Shown here: positions 36,180-47,365 of the stretch, in pieces
Position numbering within the stretch: position 1 is the first letter of the stretch
Layout of the letters: the number at the start of each line of letters is the position of its first letter
Assembly: GCA_023079485.1 (NCBI GenBank)
Contig: CM041084.1
Span: 103,980,467 to 104,044,466, forward strand
DNA from: Archilochus colubris
Taxonomy: Eukaryota > Chordata > Aves > Apodiformes > Trochilidae
Length of the DNA stretch: 64,000 nucleotides
Direction of reading: 5' to 3'
Notes under the pieces: generated by a model
Seen by the model: the letters and a program-made list of their open reading frames with translations, nothing else
The model's database searches: none
Told to the model about the DNA's origin: nothing
Position numbers and translations under genes: made by a program

Positions 36180-37060
36180 GAAAAGCACTCCATCACCTCG
36201 AAGCCTGGAGTGCCAGCATACCACATATAACTTTAATGTGGTCGGTATCTGTTTAGAGGTCACTTAAAAGGTAACTATTTCAAAAGATGCATTCATATAA
36301 ACATAAGTTTTAATGCCTTCTGTGTGAAACGCAAAAGCCAAGTCTTGAATGCCTGCGCTCGTGAAAGATCATGTAGTATTTTTAGCAAGATTAAAGGGGT
36401 TAATCCTGGTCAAATTCCAGCTTGAATACTTACGCTCTGCCTACTTTAATTCTCCTGAAATTTCAACTGTACATTGTGTTCTCCTTGGCTTTTGCCCTAA
36501 TGTGTCAGCGTTACCTAGATATGACCGCATTTCAGTAGCACGTTCCATCCCAGGGCTCTCCCGCCCAGCCCCCTCCGCTCCACGCGGCTCTGTGCTGCTC
36601 CTTTTCCCTCTTCCAACACAATTCCTGGGCCCTCGTGGGCTGTTTCATGGGGAAAAGGCCCTGAATAAAATGGGTTTAGCCAGGCCTGATGGACGCTGAG
36701 GGAGAACATTTTGCCTTTATTTTGTTCGTCATTAAGATGCCCAGGAAAGAAACGTGCTCTGTAAGTAGAAAGAGCCGTTGCTATTAATAACAACAAGGAA
36801 TAGTTGTATCTAATGCCTCCCTTTTCACTTAACATTTTTGGTGATACAAGTATTCTAATTAAAAATATAAACAGGTCTTTCACTCTTTGTTTTATACTTA
36901 TCTTCCACATGTGCTTGTAATAATCTGCCTTCTTGCCAACATTATCTTGTAAATGAGATCCATATCTCAAGGGCTTATCCTGGTTAAATAAACTGAATTC
37001 AATAAAACCCATCTTCAGATATTCCACATGTGAGAGTTATTACTATACCAACATGCTACT
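36180..37060. promoter_or_regulatory. Possible conserved regulatory element
   Basis: About 18 CpG are kept between 36190 and 36780 in sequence that is otherwise AT-rich and not an island (for example 'gaaacgcaaaag', 'ctgcgctcgtg', 'gttcgtcatt', 'agccgttg'). The segment also has many AT-rich factor-like sites: 'ggggttaatcc', 'ctattaataac', 'attctaattaaaaat' and 'tggttaaataaac'. 36540-36600 is a short C-rich, CpG-containing core. No open frame with a known domain covers it. In vertebrate gene deserts such blocks often prove to be deeply conserved enhancers of developmental genes. That is an inference from composition. Confidence 0.38.
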
Positions 37061-38212
37061 GGTGCTTCTGTTACCTAGTGTTACAGATGCATTAACTTCT
37101 CCCCTTTGCTTGAGTTATGCTCCACTGTATATCTAAGATAAGAAAATGGAGTGCCTGGAGTCTGTTCAGTGTTATCGTATAACAAACAGTGACTTTTTTA
37201 TTGAAGGAGCTCCACGAGCGATGCAGGTTTTATTGAAACTAATTCAGAGGGGAAAAAAAAAATAAAATATTTAAAGGCAAATGTTGAAGTAAAACACAAG
37301 TAAGCCATGATGTTATTTGCCCCCTTTCTCTCCCTCCCCTCCTCTTTGCCCCCCACTGGTAAGCCTTTATTTGATAGTGTCACGCAAGGCTGCATTTCTT
37401 GCAGTCAGAGCTCAAAGGTTGTAGTGGAGTCTTATAGATGCACTCAGGAAAGTTGGCATCAGCATTTCCTGCCCCCTGAAATTCATTCATGTATCAGCCT
37501 CCTTGCTTTGAGCACCTCTATGTGCTTGCAAGCTGGATTGTGCTCAGCGCGAACCTCAGAGCAATACAAACAGTCGTATTTGAGCTCCATGGGGTTACTT
37601 TTTTTTTTCATTTTCTTTATGACTTCCAGCCATCTAGCTTGAACTTCATGTCTTGTCACTGAAAAATTATCTGATCCACTGTGAGACACTGAGCCCTCAT
37701 AGTGTTTTCCTGACAGCATTTCCTTCTCAAAGGCATCCCCAGGCCATCCACTTATCCAGGCAAAGCTAGACACCCATTAAAAAGTCCCTACATTTCCTTC
37801 AGGGTCCTTCCATTGTTGTTTGGAAAAGAGTGGATGGGACATCTCATTTCTTCCAAAATCAGGAAGACACCTCTCTTTGACCAGAGAAGAGCACAAATAA
37901 CAGATCTGTTACAAACATAGTTTGGGGTTCCTATGGCTTGCTTCCCTTCACCTCCATTTCTCTTGGTTTTAACCTCTTTTTCCTGTTGCCTTCCCAGCAA
38001 CAAATCTGCTGTGTTGCATCATAACCATCAGATGGAAATCTTCACTTCAGTTTGCAGGGACATGGACAGACAAAAGGCCCAGCCCTGAGATACTCTGTTG
38101 TTTTGACTGGCAGCGAGAACTTGATGTCCAAAATGACTTCAAATGAAGGATTAGAAATACAGAACCGAGGCTCTCTTGAGATGGCCACAAGGCAACTTTT
38201 GGATGGTTAAAG
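37061..38212. other. Unique noncoding DNA
   Basis: No gene is recognised. An A-rich patch is at 37252-37270. The open frames at 37307-37773 overlap on opposite strands and are not supported. Confidence 0.5.
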
Positions 38213-38229
38213 AAAAAAAAAAAAAAAAA
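38213..38229. repeat. A17 tract
   Basis: Seventeen uninterrupted A. The following 270 bases (38230-38500) are AT-rich with 'gattttaatgaggtgaattaatg', weakly enhancer-like. Confidence 0.93.
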
Positions 38230-39149
38230 TTACAACGGCATTACAAATAGCAAGGCTTCTTTTGCAACATTTATAGCAAATGGAGGCCTCTCAAGGAAGA
38301 TTTCCAGGAGTAGAGCCAAATTCAGGAATAAAAGCCAACTAAAGGAAGATTTACACCTCCCTTGAGAAGATAACCAATAAGATTTCAAGGTGGATTTTGA
38401 GACTTTGGCTGCTGGAGTACATTTCTCAGATTTTTCTCTTTGATTTTAATGAGGTGAATTAATGCTTTTGTTTACTTAAATGAATTATAATAATAACAGA
38501 AAAAAAAACCAAAGAAGCATCTTTTCTGAGCAGCAAGGCCTGATTTCAGGGCTTCATCTCCAACTATCCTCTCCAATTGGGTTTTATTTGCAAAAGCACA
38601 TGCTGGTGATGGGGTCAGGGACGCTTTGTGCTGGGCACTGTTCAGGCTGCATAGCGAAGCAAGATGAAGTCTTTGCCCCAGAGACTTCACAGTGTCTGGC
38701 TTGAGTGGGGGAATAAAAATGAAAAAAAAAGAAAAGGAAAGTAGATAAACTAGAACTAGCACAGTATTAACATGCTGGTATAAATCATACCTGCAACCCA
38801 GATGGGCACACTGTATAGAAATACAACTACTGCCATGCTCTCCTTCTTTTTTCTTCAGTTTCCTTAGAGAGTTTTTCTTCCCATTAACTACTTCTTGCAT
38901 TTTTCTCCTGAAGTATTATCTCTTCTTTGACCTTTTTGTACCCTCATCTTCTTCTTCTTGCTTGTTGGCTTAGGGTGCCCCAGCTGCACCTTATGTTATT
39001 CACTGTTCACACACGGAAGTGTAAGACTCAGTATATGGCTGAATAAGTCTGTCATTCAGGTAATCACCTTTTTTTCCTTCATAGGATTCATCCTTATCTT
39101 TAAGTAAACTCTAAATCTGTTGTGAGGAAGAAAAGGTTTCACACATCTG
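38230..39149. other. Unique noncoding DNA
   Basis: No gene or repeat family is recognised. A minus-strand frame at 38472-38900 is low-complexity and unsupported. Confidence 0.5.
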
Positions 39150-39170
39150 AAAAAAAAAAAAAAAAAAAAA
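39150..39170. repeat. A21 tract
   Basis: Twenty-one uninterrupted A. Confidence 0.95.
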
Positions 39171-39939
39171 GACATGAAAATGTCTTTGCTATCGAGACTT
39201 TATCAATTAAACATGAAATTACCTCAGACCCCTGGTTCTTGCATTTTTAACCCGAAAATGTTAGCTAATGGTTGTGTAAACAGCAAAGGCTTCCTACATA
39301 TAGGCCATGCTATGTTTTTGGAAGAGGTTGAGTAAGCACTTTGTGAGTAGTACTGCTTTGAAGCACTGTATCAAGCCATATCTTCCTGGCAAAGCTTAGA
39401 AGTTTTAAAGTGGAAACCTCATGCTGGGAATTATCATCCCAGCTCAACAGCCTGTTGTTAGAGGAGGAGCTGAAACCCGGGAGGCATCCCCATCTTGCAC
39501 CACTCCTGTCCTCTGGGATGCTACACTGGGCTTGGGATAACAGGGTTTCAGACTAATGACTGGGGCTAAGAAACAAAAGTAGCTGAAGACAGGGTACAAA
39601 AAAGGCCCTTTTGACCAGTCTCTGTTCCCCTTTGCCCTGGCACCCAGAACTGTGTAAACTCCTGCCCCAGCCCCCCTTTGGTGGTTTCCTTTCCAAACTG
39701 AAAGGTCTTCCTCACAAACACACTGGATATAGGGATAGGGGCCTCTTGTGCCCCTGTGGTCACCTTCACTGCCCTTCTTGGGACCTGCTTTTCTGCTGCA
39801 GAGATTGACAGAGGATGGATGCAGCCCAGCACGTAACTCCAGGCACAAGGGAACCATGGTTTACACAGTAGTGGCACCATGACAGTCACTGTCCCATTCT
39901 GTGTGGTTTTAACAGTACTTCTAAACATCTGATTTGCTT
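39171..39939. other. Unique noncoding DNA
   Basis: The minus strand holds two overlapping open frames in 39444-39928 (137 and 120 codons) with no recognisable domain. They are probably chance. Confidence 0.45.
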
Positions 39940-40945
39940 TTTTTCATTGCTACTGAGCACAGGAGTGATGTAATTTTTCCCATGTGACCTCATGGTTATT
40001 TATACAGAATTTCATCTACCATTTTACTATCCAGTCACTCACTCTTGCAAAACCCTCTGCAATTGTTCACAGCCAGTCATCATCTTACTATTCTGTATAA
40101 TCTAATAACATGTTATCTCTCAGTGTTATCTCTCTTTTTGGTCCCTTTCCAGATCCAAAATAATTATTGTGATCAAGGGTTTTAGCACAGACCTTCTGAA
40201 ACTCCACTGATGAAAATCCACCATGAGAACAGACCCTGTTTTCTGCACTCTGCTTCCCATCTTCTAAACAATTATTTATGCATACCAGGACCTTTTATCC
40301 CATGGTGTTTTGGTTTCTCTATAAGTGGCTTCTGTGGTCTTGCTGAAAGACTTTTAAGAATCCAGTAGACAGAATTAATGTATTATACCTGGGCATCAGA
40401 TGACTTCTTCAGAGAAATAGGATTTAATAAATCAAATTTAATAGAATTTGATTGCTACACCTCCCTTCACAAACATCATGCTGACTTCTTTATAGTACAG
40501 AATATTTATCCATGTTTAGTAATTATCATCTTTAATGTTGTTCCTGCTGCTTTGCCCAAGCATAGACATTAGGATCATTTGCCTGTAGTTCCCCCAGAAT
40601 TGCCTTAAACAAAGGTCTCTTTTTTTTTTTTCATTAATGCAATAAAAAATTGGAGTTAGTTTGCCAACTACAAATCTTCAGTTACCACCCTTGTTTTAAC
40701 TGCAAGTTTAAACATCTCAGATCAGTTATTCCATCCTCGGATACCTCTATAGCTGTTGGGTAAATACCATCTGGTCCTGATGACTTGGCCTTGTTCATTG
40801 TGCATATGGAGCCCATAACCTCTTCCACCAGCACTCCACTTAGAGACAGGCCCTCATATGAGTCCCTCATAAATTAAGATTCCTGTGTGGGAACCTCCCC
40901 AAACTTTTCCACACCTTCTTTTCCAGGCAAAGTATTGCATTCCTG
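39940..40945 (-). mobile_element. Ancient CR1/L3-like LINE fossil
   Basis: Reading the minus strand from right to left gives the expected order of a LINE reverse transcriptase. 40860-40945 corresponds to the spacer between endonuclease and RT. 40764-40785 encodes SSGPDGI, the K-(A/S)-x-GPDGI block that opens the RT domain of CR1/L2/L3 elements. 40330-40370 matches the A-box region ('YWILKSLSARP' in place of the usual YLDF-KAFD). 40140-40230 holds the region equal to '...SGVPQGSVL', seen on the plus strand as 'gatcaagggttttagcacagac' and 'aactccactgatga'. 39940-40140 continues downstream of it. All frames are broken and no long ORF remains. The element lacks both ends, so its age and subfamily are not determinable here. 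Confidence 0.65.
40682..40870 (-). pseudogene. RT N-terminal remnant with SGPDGI motif
   Basis: A short open stretch of the LINE fossil still encodes a leucine- and valine-rich helix followed by KAKSSGPDGIYPTAI, the conserved entry of the RT domain. It is closed by stops on both sides and cannot be functional. Confidence 0.6.
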
Positions 40946-41371
40946 ATCTCAAACAATAGTATATTATTCTTATGCAGCATTTCTAGCAGCAAAGGGTCCC
41001 AAATTTTGTTTAAAAACTTGCACAGCAATAAATTCTATCGTGAAGGTGCATGAAAATATTTTCCAAAGTGATCTACCTACCAAAAAAGCTGCTGCTACAG
41101 TGACTCTAGATAGGAAAAAAAATTTGGTACATAGAGTGAATTTATCTTGTATATATGTCATGGACCAAATACTGTCTGTACTGTGTGCAGACTGTGGAAT
41201 ACCAGCACAGTACACAAGTATGCAAAGCTGACAAAACCATCATGATTTAAAGGCTAGTGTAAGTTTTACTTACACTTTTATTTGCTTAAGTTACACCCTT
41301 TCATGGATCAGGACCGTGACAACAACTAAGCTGATACTGTTCCATCAAAATGTCAAGAAAACCCCTCCCTC
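40946..41371. other. Unique noncoding DNA
   Basis: Nothing recognised. Two overlapping frames of about 63-81 codons on opposite strands at 40970-41231 look random. Confidence 0.5.
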
Positions 41372-41572
41372 AAAAGGGTAAGAATAAGAATAAAAATAAG
41401 GATAAGGATAGGGATAAGGATAAGGATAAAGATAAGGATAAGAATGAGAGAAAGAGAGGGAGAGAAAGAAAGAGAAAGAAAGAGAGAAAGAGAGAGAGAG
41501 AGAAAGAAAGAAGAAGCAAGAAAGCAATAAAGCAAGCAAGCAAGCAAGAAAGAAAGAAAGAAAGAAAGAAAA
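41372..41572. repeat. Purine-rich compound microsatellite
   Basis: Four arrays follow one another: AATAAG/GATAAG hexamers (41380-41442), GA-rich units (41446-41516), AAGC tetramers (41530-41548) and AAAG tetramers (41547-41572). The middle part is 71 uninterrupted purines (41446-41516). One frame through the array is rich in Lys, Asp, Glu and Arg, which only reflects base composition. Confidence 0.95.
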
Positions 41573-44343
41573 GCAGAGGTCATCAGCTCTCCCAAGTGCA
41601 TGTAGAAGTGATCTGGTTTGGAGCAGTAAAGAAGGCAGGAAGTGTCGGGCAGCTCATGGTCACTAAGGCAGAAGTTTCTGAATTGCTTCTGACAAAAGAG
41701 TGTGCAAAGAATGTGAATCATGAAAAAACCTTACACAGTTTAAAAAAAAAAAAAAAAGTTCTCGAAATGTTCTTCATTGCTAAAACATGTGGAAATTCAG
41801 AATACAAGAAGATGGCTGCAAAGGAAGCAACAAATTTGTACTCAAATGCAACCCATGCTCAGGGAGATGAATTGATTGTGATGAGTTAATTTTTTTTGAT
41901 GCTCATTTTGTGTTGAGACATTCATGAGTACTTGTGTGCATACTGTAAAACTTGTGCCCAAAAAATGGTGAAAATTAGATGATGTGATTCATAAGATTTA
42001 CTTAGAGCTAAAATCACACATCTTGATAGAACAAAAGCTTCTGTGTTTTGCCAACACCAAATGCTGAGAACTGTGTCACTTTTTTCAAGTAACATAAGAA
42101 TTAAAGCTTTGATAAAAGGAACAGATTTTACTTCATAGTCAATGACGCCTCTGCCATTGTAATATCAAAATGTTTCAAATAGCTGTTGCTCACTAAGCAG
42201 ATCAGAGGGGAATAATCTGTCATCTTCTGGACTGCTTTCAATGAGGCACTGAGAGTCCATTAAAATACCCTGTACAAGCAAAAAAAACTGCTATGATCAC
42301 ACAGGTCCTTGGCTCCATATCACTGTTTGCACTGATAATGCTTACAATAACTCTACGAGATAACTCTGACTATAAATTAATGAAAAATGAAAACTATTAT
42401 CAGCTTCCAGAGAACTGGTGAGCTTATGTACTGAATAATACAGTAATGTGGCGTTCAGATAAGTTTGCATTTGGTCTGGAAAATTGTGAAACACAATATT
42501 TCAACACTTTTCTTCTCCTGCCAAGGGAACTTCAGAATCACAGAAGAAAGTTTATTTTGAACATATGGAAAAGATGAGGAATGTCCTCCCAGAGATAACC
42601 ATCTCTATAACCTGCAGTCAAAAGGATCTTCAGACCTTTTCCAGCTATTAGACATTACTATTGTATATTAGGTGCGCATTTCCCATTTGTGCTTTTTTAT
42701 CTTGGGAGGGAATAGAGGAGATGTTTAAGTGACTGAATATTTCCTCCACATCTTCTGCAAAACACACTTAATGTTTTTATGACAGGCTTAAAACTGGAGC
42801 AATCTGATTTTGGACATGCTAAAGTTTATGGCTTAAAAACAAAAGGGTAAGTTACAACAACCAATGGCAAATTACTTGTTAATAAATAGAACTATAATGA
42901 CAACAGTATCATTGCAAAGGAGGAAAACTAGGAAAGAATTTCATTCACGGTAATGCCCTAGCTCTAAAATCCCTGACTTACACTTCACTTTCACAAAATT
43001 GCTCTAATTTGATTTAGGCTTGATTCTTGATCTTGCTGATTTTTCAGGAAACTGGAGGCATTGATAAAGGGGCAACACTTGACAAGAGGTTGGCTACAGA
43101 TTATTTTTATGAGAAATACTTTCTATTGAGACATTTACAAGTATGTATGTACATACTCTAAGAGCTGTGCATAAAGAAATGGTGCAATGTTCTATTTTCA
43201 CTTACTACTTCTCTCATTTTCTTAGAACTTACACAATTCATTATATCCATATCTATATCAGTAGTGGCAAGATTCTTTTCTATCCATTAACACACTTGAA
43301 GAGACTGCAGAAGCTTGCTGAATGTCTGTGCTTTTAGTCTGAACTTGATGTTAAAACTCATTACAGTTTTGTACATAAAGAATTTTTAAAAATTTATTGA
43401 GTTATTAAATTAATAACTAAGATATATGGAATTGCTTGGAAATTTGTAGCAGCTTTATAAAGATTGTGCAGCTTTCTGGTAATCACATTGAATCCCTGGT
43501 GTGGTAAACTACCCTGGTGCTGTTTGTCTCAGCTTCAGATATGGACAGAGCTACCTGGAGTTTTATGGGGACTGTGATAAAAACAACCTGCAAAGATGAA
43601 TAAAGGCCAATTGGAGGTCAATGATACTGTAACCTGACTTCAAGCAATACCCAAATGAGTTGTCATAAAACTTGGCTGGCAACATTTGTGTGACCTGGCG
43701 CCAGAAATATACCTGGCACCAAGGTGCTCTGCCAAGTGCAACAAGTACTTGTGCAAGTAACACAAGAGCACTGGTGTCTTTCCAGTGGAAGGTCCTGATT
43801 AGACAGACCAGGGATGAGGAGCAGAGTGTATGGCCACAAAAACACCCAGCAGAGCTAAGCAAACTATGCCTCTGTGTGCTCTATCCTGCCTGGTCTGAGA
43901 GTCTGTAAGATCAGGTCCTTGGCAGAGCATTACCCCATGCCATGGTATTTCAGTTTCTTTTTGTTCACAAAGTGCTGCAGACCCCTACAGTGCTGTATAA
44001 ATAATATGAATTTTAACTTGCCAAGGACAAATCAAGTGTTTCAATTTCGCACTCTAACTTAAGATAAGAAAATAAACATGAGCTGCTGGGGAGTTCAGTA
44101 AACTCACTCGTGAACTGGAGGGGGGAAGTGGAGGAGGGGCAGCATCACGTGGAAAACTTCCATTCAGTGGGAATTGGATAGAAAAGCAAATAAAAACTAT
44201 ACTGCAGATGAAAACGCCTAGGAAGCAATGCTGAGAATATCTGTACAAACCAGGAACGCATTCTGACATTCAAAATTGTGTTTTATATTCCTAATACAAA
44301 AAGCTTAGAGACTTCAACTATTAAAATACAATAATACCAATTT
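41573..44343. other. Unique noncoding DNA
   Basis: Mostly AT-rich. An A16 tract is at 41742-41757. 43563-43908 is open in several frames on both strands but shows no known domain. A perfect 10-bp palindrome CTGGCGCCAG is at 43695-43704. Confidence 0.5.
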
Positions 44344-44361
44344 AAAAAAAAAAAAAAAAAA
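44344..44361. repeat. A18 tract
   Basis: Eighteen uninterrupted A. Confidence 0.94.
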
Positions 44362-44792
44362 GAGGAAAATTTCCTTGCCTTTCACTCCACCTTCAGGTTC
44401 CCCCAGTAATTATTTATCTTAAGCCTGCTGCCAAGGAGAAATCTGGTTGATGACACTGTGGCAGTGGTAAGTTTTTAGGAGGAATGGCAGATTTATGCTC
44501 TCTGACAGGGATTGTGATGCAAGAGTTCTGGCTGGGTCACAGCATATTAGAAAGACATTTATTGCATTGGCAGTGTTTTCTCTCCTGTTTTTTTGGCAAT
44601 TCATGAGCACTTCAGAACTCTTTGAGAGAAACAGCTTTTTCTTTTCAATCTTGATTCTTGTCAATATTTCAAGGACATGGGGAGTTATCTCAGGAGCCCT
44701 TCAGCAGCCATACCTTTAACACCCACTTACCCATAGGACCACAAACTGCATGTCCTACAAGGAAGCAAGCCAGATCTGAGGAAGCAGTATAC
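44362..44792. other. Unique noncoding DNA
   Basis: Nothing recognised. Confidence 0.5.
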
Positions 44793-45265
44793 TTAGAATC
44801 ACAGGATCACAAAATTATTAGTGTTGGGAGGGACCTTCAGAGATCATGTAGTCCAACTCCTGAGCCTTCAGCAGGAACATCTTTCGTTAGATCAGATTAC
44901 TCAGAGCTCCATCTGACCTAACCTTGAACACATCCAGTGATGGGCATCCACAGCTTCTCTGGGCAACCTGTTTCAGTGTCTCACCAGCCTCATTGTAAAA
45001 AAAAAAATAAATTCTTCTTTATATCCAATCTAAACCTACTGTGTTTCTGTTTAAAACCATGCTTGACCTTCCACTACAGGCCTTGGTAAAAAATGTTTCT
45101 CTGTATTTTTTAGAAGTCCCATTTAACAACCGAAAGGCATCTCTAATGTCTCCCTGGAGCCTTCTCTTCTCCGGGCTGAACAACTCCAACTCTATCAGTC
45201 TGCCCTTACAGGAGAGGTGCTCCAGCCCTCTGATCATCTTCATGGTCATGCTGAATGTGCAGCTG
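44793..45265 (-). mobile_element. CR1 LINE, older 3' fragment
   Basis: On the plus strand the copy begins with a decayed CR1 tail ('agaatcacaggatcac'), then 'gttgggagggaccttcagagatca' and 'gtagtccaactcc'. It continues into the minus-strand C-terminus of ORF2, where 'MIRGLEHLSCKGRLIELELFSPEKRRLQGDI' is still legible near 45150-45250 (shown only in part as GLEHLS and SPEKRRLQGD). It is more diverged than the 1163-2149 copy and contains an A-run (44997-45008) that breaks the frame. Confidence 0.93.
45019..45246 (-). pseudogene. CR1 ORF2 C-terminal remnant
   Basis: The minus-strand frame keeps the GLEHLS and SPEKRRLQGDI blocks near the end of CR1 reverse transcriptase. The following LLNG-type stretch is present, but the terminal W-x-LP motif is gone and the frame stops early. 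The fragment is not functional. Confidence 0.85.
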
Positions 45266-47285
45266 GCATGCAGAACTTCCACTTTCTTACACATTTCAGG
45301 AACATGATGGCATGATCAAAAGATGGAGACTCCCAGAAGTGATGGCAGGAAGGGGTAATCTGTTAAGTAATGAATTCTAGAGGCAGTTAGAAGCCTGAGG
45401 ATGTTAAGTCCTCTGCAAGTCCCTTTTTGCAGTTTTGTCTGGTGTTGTCTGTGGGTCTTTGAAGTAAGAGTGCTGATCAGGAAGCAGGAACAGTCTTTGA
45501 AAGCATCTTCTGAACATTCCTGTTGTATAGGGTCTAGAAGACAACGAGGGCATGAACTTTTAGACCTTGTTTTGTTGGATTAACCACTCTGAGAAAAGCA
45601 GCAGGTTTATTCATTTGGGCTGCATTTGATTGTATTATTGTGTCAAGTTTCATTAGCTCTGATTCCAGGGGGTGATTCATAATGCAGTAAGTTTTTACAA
45701 CTGCACCAGACTGGCTTGCCGTTTGGGAAACAGATGCTCTAAAATATTTTACCTAACCACACAAAAAAGGGGAAAAGTGGAAAGGAGTTTTTTGCATGTC
45801 TCACTTTTCAGATTTTCTGTGTATTTGCTAGCAGTCTCCAGATAAATTAATGCATCTCAAGGATGCAAAAATATCTCATTACAGGAAGGAATAATCACAG
45901 GGCTACTTACCTTCTCCATTAGATGTAGGTCATACCTAATAACTGAAGAAAGTTGATTTCTTCCCCTCTGTGAAGTGTCAGAGCAGAATTTATTTCCCAG
46001 TTTTTTATAGAACGACACACACCCATTCTCCCTAACACTAATCACTAAACACTATTTTTCACATAGCATTATTGTGGTGTGAGCCTTTGCCCAAGAGAGT
46101 CACAGAAGCTGACTGCTTTGTCAGCTTGAAGACATTCATTAAAGATAGCTGTGGACTATAGAGCACAGAGGCACTCTCCTTCCAGATGAACATTGTCCCC
46201 TCTGTTTAAAATGTTTGGTGGCACCATAGAGCAGCTAAAGACAAAAAGGTGTGGCTATCATAACCAAGAGAAGTTGTGGCAGATAAGCATGGCTGGCTGC
46301 ATTTGTTGCTTGGAAGGTTTCTCAATCCCAGACTGGTCCAGATTGGTACTGAGAAAACACCACCAGGACTTCCAATTTAAGACTCATAAGACAAGAAGCA
46401 CCAGAGCACCACAGTCCCTCCTAATGATGTGCTGGACCATTTACTTGTTCATCACTGATTCAGAAGAAAGTAAAAAACACCTCTTGAGTAATCAACCCCA
46501 CATCCTGAAGGATGTAAGCATATAAATCCTCTGAGATTTCTCAGGAGCCTTTTTTGCTCACTTTTCACATATGAGGAGAAGGTGCCAGTACTTATGGAAT
46601 CATGTGTCTAAGCCTGGCATCTTGCAGGCAAAGTGATGAAGACCAGCAGGAGCACAAGGACTTGGATGCATCCTGCAGCAGCATCTCCAGGACATGACAG
46701 CTTCTGCCATGCTGCCACCCTAGGCAGCAAACCCCGTTGCCTCTGTGGGGACCAAGCAGTGGGTCAGGAGAGGCAGGTGGAGCATCCAAAAACTCCTGCC
46801 CTAGACATGGGACTGCCGATGCTTGAATAAGACTGTAAGGTTTTCTTACACTTCAGTGAGACTAGAGATACCACAGCTGAAGGAAGCTGGTGTGGTCTAA
46901 AGTTGAGATATTTAATCATGGAAGAGATGAGGCACAGCATGAACATGGGCGAAAGGAGATCTGAAGAGAGGCAATTTGCTACAGTGACAGCATGGGCATT
47001 GGCATCTTCTTTTTAAATGGACTGCCTTCCTTGTCCTTCCTCCCTTGTTCCTGTCTTTCCAGTCATCTCATCACTCTTAGGGTATCTTGTGTCCAGAAAA
47101 CACCTTTCCAAACACCTTGAAAAATAAACATCATTTGTAGGTTTGGGGTTTTTTTGTAGATTAAAAAGGGCAGCTGTCACTGTCACATTCACACAAGAAC
47201 CACTTCTCCCACTATGGGAAACTATAGTAAATGGGAGGTTTATAAAATGAATAAGTTGTCATTTTTATTCTCCAGAATACAAATA
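45266..47285. other. Unique noncoding DNA
   Basis: No gene or transposon is recognised. The 110-codon frame 46193-46525 has no domain that I know. Confidence 0.5.
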
Positions 47286-47365
47286 GGTTTTTTGTTGTTT
47301 TGGATTTTTTTGGTGGTTTTTTTTTTGTTTTGTTTTGTTTTGGTTTTTTTTTTTTTGGTGGGGGG
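47286..47365. repeat. T/G-only low-complexity block
   Basis: Eighty bases consist of T and G with a single A at 47304, ending in GGTGGGGGG-type sequence. Confidence 0.93.

Noticed and set aside
36515..37027. 170-codon minus-strand open frame
   Set aside because: No ATG at the start and no domain; it overlaps the CpG-retaining block, which fits a noncoding element better.
41350..41889. 179-codon frame rich in Lys, Asp, Glu and Arg
   Set aside because: The charged part is simply the purine microsatellite translated; the frame outside it has no known domain.
42520..42670. Possible decayed CR1 tail ('cagaatcacagaag')
   Set aside because: The TCCAAC block and the tail repeat are missing, and no other CR1 block follows.
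43695..43704. TGGCGCC resembling a retroviral primer-binding site
   Set aside because: The following bases do not match a tRNA 3' end, and no LTR-like direct repeats are visible around it.
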